5,034 nt of DNA, from the NCBI GenBank assembly GCA_028277295.1, contig JANQGN010000400.1, positions 1 through 5,034 on the forward strand, given 5' to 3'. Origin of the DNA: Rhodospira sp. (lineage in GTDB: Bacteria > Pseudomonadota > Alphaproteobacteria > Rhodospirillales > Rhodospirillaceae). Below, piece by piece: positions 1 through 4,929 of the stretch. The position numbers were made by a program, and so were the translations under genes. Within the stretch, counting starts at the first letter, position 1. Each line of letters opens with the position of its first letter. The notes under the pieces were generated by a model. It worked only from the letters and a program-made list of their open reading frames with translations, ran no database searches and was not told where the DNA came from.

Positions 1-1
1 C

Positions 2-934
2 GCCGACAGACCGGGCGACGGCGTCACCGTCATTCCCCTGAAGTCGTCCATCGCCGAGGAAACCTTCCAGACGCTGCTGGTCATGAAGGCCCTGGAAGAG
101 CTCGGCTACACCGTCGAGCCCATCAAGGAGTTGGAGTACGCCGCCGCTCATGTGGCCATCGCCAATGGCGACGGCACCTTCCTCGCCGATCATTGGGACC
201 CGCTGCACATCGACTTCTTCGATGCGGCCGGCGGCGACGCCATGATCTACCGCGAGGGCGTCTACGCCCCGCAGGGCCTGCAAGGCTACCTGATCGACAA
301 GAAGACCGCCGACGAACACGGCATCACAAACCTGGGACAGTTGGCGGACCCGGCGATCGCCGCCCTGTTCGACAACAACGGTGACGGCAAGGCCGACCTG
401 TCCGGCTGCAACCCGGGTTGGGGCTGCGAGAAGGTGATTGAGCATCACCTTGATGCCTATGGCCTCCGCGACACCGTCACGCACAACCAGGGGTCCTATT
501 CGGCCATCATCGCCGACACCATCACCCGATACGAGCAGGGTGAATCCGTCCTTTACTACACCTGGACCCCGTACTGGATTTCAGGCGTGCTGGTGCCGGG
601 CAAGGACGTCGTGTGGCTGAACGTGCCGTTCTCCTCCCTCCCGGGCGCCCGCGAGGACGTGGACACGGCCCTGCCGGATGGCTCCAACTATGGCTTCCAG
701 GCCAATGACCAGCGCATCATCGCCAACCGGGCCTGGACCGAGACCAACCCGGCCGCCGCCAAGCTGTTCGAGATCATGCAGATCTCCAGCAACGATATCA
801 GCGCCCAGAACCTGAAGATGCGCGACGGCGAGGACGGCGAGGCGGACATCGAGCGGCACGCCAACGCCTGGATTGCCGCCCACCAGGACACCTGGAACGC
901 CTGGCTGGACGAAGCCCGCGCCGCGGCGCAGTAA
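2..934 (+). CDS. proX: ProX-type glycine betaine/proline-betaine ABC transporter substrate-binding protein, 5'-partial
   Basis: Periplasmic binding protein that would deliver glycine betaine or related quaternary amines to a ProV/ProW-type importer for osmoprotection. The frame is open from base 2, and the first residues (ADRPGDGVTV) match the mature start of E. coli ProX, so the start codon and signal peptide lie upstream. The ATG at 83 is internal and not the start. 310 residues are visible. Counting from base 2, the numbering equals mature E. coli ProX: the aromatic-box tryptophans fall at 65 (WDPLH), 140 (CNPGWGCE) and 188 (TWTPYW). Carboxylate-contacting His69, Gly141 and Cys142 are present, as is the Cys136-Cys142 pair. 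Residues 124-132 (DNNGDGKAD) resemble a calcium-binding loop. This copy therefore keeps the classical betaine pocket. A second, diverged copy follows 215 bp downstream. The family call is very secure; the exact ligand is inferred from conserved pocket residues. Confidence 0.95.
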   Translation, partial: ADRPGDGVTVIPLKSSIAEETFQTLLVMKALEELGYTVEPIKELEYAAAHVAIANGDGTFLADHWDPLHIDFFDAAGGDAMIYREGVYAPQGLQGYLIDKKTADEHGITNLGQLADPAIAALFDNNGDGKADLSGCNPGWGCEKVIEHHLDAYGLRDTVTHNQGSYSAIIADTITRYEQGESVLYYTWTPYWISGVLVPGKDVVWLNVPFSSLPGAREDVDTALPDGSNYGFQANDQRIIANRAWTETNPAAAKLFEIMQISSNDISAQNLKMRDGEDGEADIERHANAWIAAHQDTWNAWLDEARAAAQ

Positions 935-947
935 CACCCTCCCCTTT

Positions 948-969
948 CCGTCGGCCATGGGGTCGACGG
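948..969 (+). terminator. Strong hairpin just after first proX, no T run
   Basis: CCGTCGGCC (948-956) pairs with GGTCGACGG (961-969), giving a 9-bp stem with one G-T wobble and a 4-base ATGG loop, 13 bases after the stop codon. No T tract follows. It may be a 3'-end stabilising hairpin, as at many binding-protein genes, or part of a two-step terminator with the element at 1019-1047. The pairing is seen directly; the function is inferred. Confidence 0.5.
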
Positions 970-1018
970 TCTGTCCTCGTCAGGCGTCATCGGCGGCGGC
1001 CATGGGCTCTCCCAAACC

Positions 1019-1047
1019 GCCCCGGTACGCCGACGGGGACTTTTTTT
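1019..1047 (+). terminator. Rho-independent-like terminator between the two proX genes
   Basis: CCCCG (1020-1024) pairs with CGGGG (1034-1038) around a 9-base loop; two bases later comes an unbroken run of seven T (1041-1047), rare in this GC-rich sequence. The stem is short (5 bp, all G-C) but the T run is convincing. It lies 85 bases after the first proX stop and 103 bases before the second proX start. It would cut or reduce read-through, so the second gene is probably expressed at another level or from a promoter of its own. An alternative pairing of TCGGCG (990-995) with CGCCGA (1028-1033) would compete with the stem, so attenuation is possible but unproven. Confidence 0.6.
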
Positions 1048-1054
1048 AGGGCGT

Positions 1055-1120
1055 GTCCGGACAGACCCGCCGCGACGACGCGGGGCCGGACATGGGGCCG
1101 GGTTCCGTTCCCGGCACCCC
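1055..1120 (+). promoter_or_regulatory. Structured leader with two GC-rich hairpins upstream of second proX
   Basis: Two consecutive stems fill the space between the T run and the ribosome binding site. In the first, GTCCGG (1055-1060) pairs with CCGGAC (1086-1091), enclosing CCCGC (1066-1070) paired with GCGGG (1080-1084). In the second, GGGGCCGGG (1094-1102) pairs with CCCGG (1110-1114) and CCCC (1117-1120) across a 2-base bulge. I recognise no riboswitch class. No convincing -35/-10 pair is visible between 1048 and 1149. Roles could be processing, stabilising the downstream message or tuning translation; these are inferences. Confidence 0.4.
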
Positions 1121-1137
1121 CACGTGAATAAACAAAC

Positions 1138-1143
1138 AGAGGA
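1138..1143 (+). promoter_or_regulatory. Ribosome binding site of second proX
   Basis: AGAGGA ends 6 bases before the ATG at 1150 and 9 bases before the adjacent ATG at 1153. The sequence around it (about 1125-1140) is A-rich and unstructured, unlike the hairpins just upstream, which suits ribosome access. It supports a start at 1150, although 1153 is nearly as well placed. Confidence 0.75.
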
Positions 1144-1149
1144 CTGCCC

Positions 1150-2172
1150 ATGATGACCGCAACCCTCCGCCTCCGCCCGCTTCGCGCCACCCTGGCCGCC
1201 GGCCTGCTCATGGCCATGACGGCCACCGCCGCCCCGGCGGCCGACCAGCCGGGCGAGGGGGTAACCGTGGTGCCCCTGAAGTCGTCCATCGCCGAGGAGA
1301 CCTTTCAGACGCTGCTGGTCATGAAGGCCCTGGAGGCGCTGGGCTACGAGGTGGAGCCCATCCGGGAGGTGGAGTATGCGGCCGCCTTCATCGCCATCGC
1401 CAACGGCGACGGCACCTTCATGGCCGACCACTGGGATCCGATGCAGGTCGACTTCTTCCATAACGCGGGCGGCGACGAGACGCTCTACCGTGAAGGCATC
1501 TACGCCCCGCAGGGCCTGCAAGGCTACATGATCGACAAGAAGACCGCCGACGCGCATGGCATCACCAATCTGGGCCAGTTAAAGGACCCGGAGATCGCCG
1601 CGCTGTTCGATCATACCGGCGACGGCAAGGCCGACCTGACCGGCTGCAACCCCGGCTGGGCTTGCGAAAAGGTGATCGAGCATCACATCGACACTTATGG
1701 CCTGCGCGACACCGTCACCCAGAACAGCGGGTCTTATTCAGCCATCATCGCCGACACCATCACGCGGCACCAGCAAGGCGAGCCCGTGCTGTATTATGGC
1801 TGGACACCCTATTGGATCGCCGGCGTGCTGGTGCCGGGCAAGGACGTGGTGTGGCTGAACGTGCCGTTCTCGGCCCTGCCCGGCGCCCGCGAGGATGTGG
1901 ATACCGCGCTGCCGGACGGCTCCAACTATGGCTTCCAGGCCAACAACCAGCGCATCGTCGCCAACCGGGCCTGGGCCGAGGCCAACCCGGCGGCCGCCAA
2001 GCTGTTCGCCATCATGCAGATCTCCAGCAACGACATCAGCGCCCAGAACTTCAAGATGCGCGAGGGCGAGGACAGCGAGGCGGACATCGAGCGGCACGCC
2101 AACGCCTGGATCGCCACCCACCAGAACACCTGGACCGGCTGGCTGAACGAGGCCCGCGCCGCCGCCGAGTAG
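1150..2172 (+). CDS. proX: ProX-type betaine-family ABC transporter substrate-binding protein with altered ligand pocket
   Basis: Complete 340-aa periplasmic binding protein, second of two tandem paralogues. Residues 1-30/31 form a signal peptide: basic N-region with several Arg, hydrophobic core, and an APA-A type cleavage site before DQPG. The mature part is 310 aa, the same length as its neighbour, with about 51 substitutions and no gaps (about 84% identity by hand count). Trp95, Trp170 and Trp218 match Trp65, Trp140 and Trp188 of mature E. coli ProX with exact spacing (75 and 48), so the aromatic cage that holds the quaternary amine is kept; Cys166 and Cys172 are also kept. Contacts to the ligand carboxylate differ: E. 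coli His69 is Gln99 here, Gly141 is Ala171, and Thr187 beside Trp188 is Gly217. The calcium-like loop is weakened (DHTGDGKAD). It is probably a betaine-family binder with shifted specificity, perhaps a different betaine or a ligand lacking the carboxylate; the ligand is not determined by sequence. The permease and ATPase are outside the window. Confidence 0.95.
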   Translation: MMTATLRLRPLRATLAAGLLMAMTATAAPAADQPGEGVTVVPLKSSIAEETFQTLLVMKALEALGYEVEPIREVEYAAAFIAIANGDGTFMADHWDPMQVDFFHNAGGDETLYREGIYAPQGLQGYMIDKKTADAHGITNLGQLKDPEIAALFDHTGDGKADLTGCNPGWACEKVIEHHIDTYGLRDTVTQNSGSYSAIIADTITRHQQGEPVLYYGWTPYWIAGVLVPGKDVVWLNVPFSALPGAREDVDTALPDGSNYGFQANNQRIVANRAWAEANPAAAKLFAIMQISSNDISAQNFKMREGEDSEADIERHANAWIATHQNTWTGWLNEARAAAE

Positions 2173-2196
2173 GCTCATGTCCTGAGGTCATCACCA

Positions 2197-2225
2197 TGCC
2201 GCGATCAGGTTCGCTGGTCGCGGCG
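2197..2225 (+). terminator. Strong hairpin after second proX, candidate terminator
   Basis: GCCGCGATCAG (2198-2208) pairs with CTGGTCGCGGC (2214-2224), an 11-bp stem with one T-G wobble and a 5-base GTTCG loop; a further T-G wobble can form at 2197/2225. It starts 25 bases after the stop codon. No T run follows, so it may be a terminator of the weak-tail kind found in GC-rich genomes or a 3'-end protecting hairpin. The structure is seen; the function is inferred. Confidence 0.5.
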
Positions 2226-2392
2226 CATACCAGCGGCCCCCGACCTTGACCATCCCTCACGGACCTTGGGATGTGCTCGCGCCTCGGCCCAGGGCGCCGC
2301 CGTTTCTCCGCGGGAAGCGGTGGGGGCACGGCGCAACCATCCGGCCGAGCCGCGACCCTTGCCGGGCATCGGCGCGGCCGCCGCAAAAACGT

Positions 2393-2430
2393 GGACAAAG
2401 CCGGCATCCTATGCTTTTCGGCCTATGTCC
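2393..2430. promoter_or_regulatory. Three-tier imperfect dyad upstream of the kinase promoter region
   Basis: GGACA (2393-2397) pairs with TGTCC (2426-2430), GCCG (2400-2403) with CGGC (2419-2422), and GCAT (2404-2407) with ATGC (2411-2414); the unpaired parts are AA, CTA, TTTT and a CCT loop. It lies just upstream of the best promoter candidate, so it could be an operator or an RNA hairpin ending an upstream transcript. The symmetry is seen; the function is unknown. Confidence 0.35.
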
Positions 2431-2442
2431 CCCTTTGACGAC

Positions 2443-2472
2443 TTGCCAACCCCCTGACCCGACCCCGATAGT
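2443..2472 (+). promoter_or_regulatory. Weak sigma-70-like promoter candidate for the kinase gene
   Basis: TTGCCA (2443-2448) and GATAGT (2467-2472) are 18 bases apart, which would give a leader of about 125 bases before the ATG at 2606. The match is only partial. A better -35 lookalike, TTGACG at 2435-2440, has no -10 at a usual distance. Offered as the best candidate only. Confidence 0.25.
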
Positions 2473-2475
2473 CTA

Positions 2476-2503
2476 ACGATCCTTGGTCGCGCCCCACGAT
2501 CCT
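2476..2503. repeat. Short direct repeat ACGATCCT
   Basis: ACGATCCT occurs at 2476-2483 and 2496-2503, start-to-start 20 bp, roughly two helical turns. Such spacing is typical of binding sites for dimeric response regulators. It sits at the predicted transcription start, where a bound protein would repress. Two 8-mers this close could also arise by chance. Confidence 0.25.
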
Positions 2504-2594
2504 GTCTCGTCGATGTCACACACCCACGGGCCCGCCCAGTCCTCGCGCGACACGCTTTAATACGTCAATCCAGAAAACACACCCAAAGATCGAT

Positions 2595-2598
2595 GAGG
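2595..2598 (+). promoter_or_regulatory. Ribosome binding site of the histidine kinase gene
   Basis: GAGG ends 7 bases before the ATG at 2606. A second in-frame ATG at 2615 has only a weak AGGG at 2602-2605 in front. The first start is preferred; both give a complete signal peptide, so the choice does not change the mature protein. Confidence 0.6.
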
Positions 2599-2605
2599 TC
2601 CAGGG

Positions 2606-4594
2606 ATGAGACGGATGGCGGTGCGTTTCTCCCGTCTCGGTGTGACTCACCTTTCGGCTTGTCTTGTCCTTGCCTTGGCGGTCCTGACATCGGTCGTGGC
2701 CCACGCCGAGGGTGGCTGCGCGGCCCCGGTGGACCTTGACTCGGGCTGGCAGTATCGCTGGGGAGACTCTCCGTTCGATACCGATGGCGTTCCCACCTGG
2801 ACGCAGGCCACCACGCACGCGGACGCGTGGCGGCCCATCGCCGTCCCGGTCAATCCGCCGGACCGCATTGGACAAAGCAATGTTTGGTATCGGCTGCGAT
2901 TACCTGATGGCCAGTGGCGGGACCCGGCCATATATATTGACAGACTGGAACTGATTGCAGAAGTCTACCTAGACGGCGAAATAATATATCGCTTTGGAAC
3001 GTTCGACGAAGATGGTCATGGCCAGTTCGAGGGCTCGTCCTGGCACATGATTACGCTCCCCCTGGACTTTCAAGGAAAGTACGTATACTTTCGCGTTTTC
3101 TCGGATCACTACAAAATTGGCCTGTGGGGTCAAATCAAACTGATGGAGCGCCTGGACCTTATCCGCCACGTGTTCGACAGTTCCCGGGCCCATCTCGTCA
3201 TTGGTATCCTGTCGATCCTCATCGCTCTGTTAGCCCTGATGATCGCCGCGATGCAAACAGCGGAGCGCCGTGCCTATGTGTTGATCTTCCTGTTCAGCAT
3301 GGGAGCCGGCCTCTGCCTGATCGCCGATACGAACGTTAGACAACTCATAGTCGACGCCCCCCTGTTTTGGAACTACGTTACGTACGTCGTATACTACACG
3401 GTTCCCGTGATGATGGCCTTCCTGTTTCGGGAGTGGTGCAAGTCCTCCTGGACCCGGATCATCACCTGGATTGGCGGTCTGCACGGTGTTTACGCCGCTG
3501 GCGCCCTCGGCGGCGCCCTGATGGGATGGGTGGATCTGTCCACGACCGCCACCGTGTTTGACGGGATCCTGACGATAAGCCTGACGATTCTGTTCGGCAT
3601 CGCCTTCGCCCACCTGCGCATGGTGACCGCGGATCAACGCATCGCCATCGCCTCTTTCGCCGTGTTCACCCTTTTCCTGCTCATAGATCTGGGCGTCTCC
3701 TACGAGGTGCTGCCCTGGACCCCCATGCCCATCGCCTGGGGTCTGCTGGTGTTCTCGCTCATGCTGATCGCCCTGGCCCTGCGCCACGTCACGAAAACCC
3801 AACGGGACCTCAAGGAGCTCAACGTCACCCTGGAGCAAAAGGTGCGCGAGCGGACCCGCGACCTGGAGCGCTCCAACGCCGACCTGAAGCAGTTCGCCTA
3901 CGTGATCTCGCACGACCTGCAAGAGCCCCTGCGCATGGTGGTCAGCTATATGCAGCTTCTTCAGCGCCGCCATGTCGACCGCCTGGACGCCACGGGACAC
4001 GAGTACATCGGCTTCGCGGTCGGCGGCGCCAAGCGCATGAGCGACATGATCCTGGGCCTGCTGGAGTTCTCCCGGATCGATACCCGGGCTCAGGCCTTCC
4101 AGGCTGTCGCGTTGACCGAGGCCGCCGATGACGCGCTAAGCAATCTGGATATCCTGGTTCAGACCTCGGGGGCGATTGTGCGGCTGGGAGATCTGCCCGC
4201 CGTGCGCGCCGATCCCAGCCAAATCCGCAGCCTGCTTCAGAACCTCATCGGCAACGCCCTGAAATACCGCGCCCCCGATCGCACGCCCGTCATTCGCGTC
4301 GATGTCGAGGACACCACCGGCGAAGACGACGTGCCGACGAGCGCGGACGGCGCTCTCGCACCGATGGTCACCGTGGCCGTCTCCGACAATGGCATTGGTA
4401 TCGATCCGGCCTTCCACAGGCGGGTGTTCCGGGTGTTCGAGCGCCTGCACGGCCCCCACCAGTATGGAGGCACGGGGATCGGCCTGGCCGTCTGTAAGCG
4501 CATTGTCGACCGTCACGACGGACGCATCTGGATCGAGTCCACCCCCGGCGTCGGCACCACGGTGCGGTTCACCCTGCCGGCGGCGGAGACCTAG
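2606..4594 (+). CDS. 7TMR-DISM-type membrane sensor histidine kinase
   Basis: 662-aa sensor kinase that should autophosphorylate on His and pass phosphate to an unseen response regulator. Residues 1-34 form a signal peptide ending AHA before EGG. Residues about 40-190 form a beta-rich extracytoplasmic domain (WYRLRLPDG, VYLDGEIIYRFG, YVYFRVFSD) of the DISMED2 sugar-binding-like type. About 196-392 hold seven hydrophobic segments as in the 7TMR-DISM membrane domain. A charged coiled coil (393-432) leads into HisKA with H-box ISHDLQEPLR and phospho-acceptor His436. HATPase_c follows: N-box Asn546 and Asn550 (QNLIGNALKYR), G1 DNGIGID from Asp594, F-box VFRVFERLHG, and G2 GGTGIGL from 621. All catalytic motifs are intact. 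About 567-585 is an acidic, probably flexible loop longer than usual between N-box and G1. The sensor-coding DNA is locally AT-rich with rare ATA, AGA and CTA codons, unlike the kinase half. No receiver domain or regulator is nearby. The ligand is unknown; the adjacent proX genes make a solute or osmotic signal a loose guess. Confidence 0.93.
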   Translation: MRRMAVRFSRLGVTHLSACLVLALAVLTSVVAHAEGGCAAPVDLDSGWQYRWGDSPFDTDGVPTWTQATTHADAWRPIAVPVNPPDRIGQSNVWYRLRLPDGQWRDPAIYIDRLELIAEVYLDGEIIYRFGTFDEDGHGQFEGSSWHMITLPLDFQGKYVYFRVFSDHYKIGLWGQIKLMERLDLIRHVFDSSRAHLVIGILSILIALLALMIAAMQTAERRAYVLIFLFSMGAGLCLIADTNVRQLIVDAPLFWNYVTYVVYYTVPVMMAFLFREWCKSSWTRIITWIGGLHGVYAAGALGGALMGWVDLSTTATVFDGILTISLTILFGIAFAHLRMVTADQRIAIASFAVFTLFLLIDLGVSYEVLPWTPMPIAWGLLVFSLMLIALALRHVTKTQRDLKELNVTLEQKVRERTRDLERSNADLKQFAYVISHDLQEPLRMVVSYMQLLQRRHVDRLDATGHEYIGFAVGGAKRMSDMILGLLEFSRIDTRAQAFQAVALTEAADDALSNLDILVQTSGAIVRLGDLPAVRADPSQIRSLLQNLIGNALKYRAPDRTPVIRVDVEDTTGEDDVPTSADGALAPMVTVAVSDNGIGIDPAFHRRVFRVFERLHGPHQYGGTGIGLAVCKRIVDRHDGRIWIESTPGVGTTVRFTLPAAET

Positions 4595-4609
4595 AAAGAA
4601 ACAAGGGGC

Positions 4610-4631
4610 GACCCAGCGTTCGCCGTGGGTC
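4610..4631 (+). terminator. Candidate terminator hairpin after the kinase gene
   Basis: GACCCA (4610-4615) pairs with TGGGTC (4626-4631), extended by CG/CG (4617-4618 with 4624-4625) after a one-base bulge. It starts 15 bases after the stop codon. A T5 run comes only at 4655-4659, too far for a classical intrinsic terminator. Probably the 3' end of the kinase message, but not certain. Confidence 0.4.
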
Positions 4632-4662
4632 CATAGAGGGCTGAACCATAGTACTTTTTCGT

Positions 4663-4675
4663 CGTCATTGCGAGC
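4663..4675. repeat. Short motif resembling a widespread dispersed repeat
   Basis: CGTCATTGCGAGC resembles the start of dispersed intergenic repeats I recall from several proteobacteria. Only 13 bases match the remembered pattern, and the following bases (CCGCCCC) diverge, so it would be a fragment. It lies directly left of the larger inverted-repeat cluster. The resemblance is from memory, not a search. Confidence 0.3.
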
Positions 4676-4689
4676 CCGCCCCGCGAGGG

Positions 4690-4900
4690 GCCAGGGCTCC
4701 GAATTCGGATGGACAAACGGTCACAAAGCGCCGTCCGAGAGGACCGGAGCACGCGATGGAGATCCTTCGGTCGTTTCACTCCCTCAGGATGAGGTTATTT
4801 TAAATGTACAGACCTCATCCTGAGCATCCAAAGGGCGCGAAGGATCTCCAACGGAGACGAGCAACCTAACGGACCTGTCATCCGAGTTCGGAGCCCTGGC
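4690..4900. repeat. Outer inverted repeat, 22-bp arms, enclosing a second palindrome
   Basis: The left arm 4690-4711 and right arm 4879-4900 are inverted copies matching at 21 of 22 positions; the single mismatch would be a G-U pair in RNA. Each arm also contains a near-palindrome (TCCGAATTCGGA at 4698-4709; TCCGAGTTCGGA at 4881-4892). The 167 bp between the arms include a full inner inverted repeat at 4757-4850. The two spacers differ in length (45 and 28 bases), so the inner part is not exactly centred. This looks like a nested or composite non-coding element such as a MITE or a repeat inside a repeat. No gene is supported inside it. Confidence 0.75.
4757..4850. repeat. Inner inverted repeat of two facing alphaproteobacterial-type repeat units
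   Basis: Two pairs of perfect 13-bp inverted matches: TGGAGATCCTTCG (4757-4769) with CGAAGGATCTCCA (4838-4850), and CTCAGGATGAGGT (4783-4795) with ACCTCATCCTGAG (4812-4824). They are separated on both sides by 13 unpaired bases, with a 16-base AT-rich centre (4796-4811). The CCTCATCCTGAG...CGAAGGATC pattern resembles dispersed intergenic repeats common in alphaproteobacteria (from memory). Here two units face each other, so a transcript could form a long cruciform or hairpin. Confidence 0.8.
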
Positions 4901-4917
4901 GATCTGTGCCAGATCGC
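4899..4917. repeat. Perfect 8-bp hairpin at the edge of the repeat cluster
   Basis: GCGATCTG (4899-4906) pairs perfectly with CAGATCGC (4910-4917) around a 3-base TGC loop. An alternative CTGGC/GCCAG pairing (4896-4900 with 4908-4912) competes with it. It overlaps the last two bases of the outer repeat arm, so it could belong to the same mobile or structured element. Confidence 0.5.
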
Positions 4918-4929
4918 TCGGGATTTGCA

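Larger units (their letters stand above)
2..2172 (+). repeat. Tandem gene duplication: proX mature regions 2-934 and 1240-2172
   Basis: The two 933-bp stretches 2-934 and 1240-2172 align end to end without insertions or deletions. Some tracts are nearly identical in DNA, for example around 261-312 and 1500-1551 (one base different by eye), while others such as 215-250 and 1453-1488 differ heavily. The intergenic piece 935-1149 has no counterpart after the second copy. This shows a direct gene duplication, with the near-identical patches due either to strong constraint or to gene conversion. Confidence 0.9.
2226..2605. other. Non-coding gap between proX and the histidine kinase gene
   Basis: No supported gene lies here. 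Short open frames such as 2246-2476 (+) and 2051-2407 (-) have no recognisable motif or Shine-Dalgarno and encode Arg/Pro-rich peptides typical of chance frames in GC-rich DNA. The stretch holds a three-tier dyad (2393-2430), a weak promoter candidate (2443-2472), an 8-bp direct repeat (2476-2503) and the kinase ribosome binding site. Its length, with the hairpin at 2197-2225, suggests the kinase is transcribed separately from proX. Confidence 0.6.

Noticed and set aside
83..934. ATG at 83 as the start of the first proX
   Set aside because: The same frame is open back to base 2 and encodes the conserved mature N-terminus (matching 1240-1320 of the second copy), so the ATG is internal and the gene starts outside the window.
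1103..1131. TTCCGT-N17-GAATAA as a promoter for the second proX
   Set aside because: Weak match, the -35 lies inside a hairpin loop, and the predicted start would fall on the Shine-Dalgarno and leave no usable leader.
688..1557. 289-aa minus-strand open frame across the proX gap
   Set aside because: It lies antisense to two clear proX genes and across their terminator, is rich in Arg/Gly/Pro with no motif, and is explained by GC-rich codon bias opening opposite frames.
1662..2249. 195-aa plus-strand frame overlapping the second proX
   Set aside because: It is an Arg/Ala-rich shifted reading of the proX sequence with no Shine-Dalgarno; the proX frame shows strong family motifs.
2435..2440. 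TTGACG as a sigma-70 -35 box
   Set aside because: No plausible -10 hexamer lies 16-18 bases downstream; GATAGT is 26 bases away.
3230..4000. 256-aa minus-strand open frame inside the kinase gene
   Set aside because: It is antisense to the membrane and HisKA region, its His/Gln/Gly-rich translation has no recognisable domain, and the kinase frame is unambiguous.
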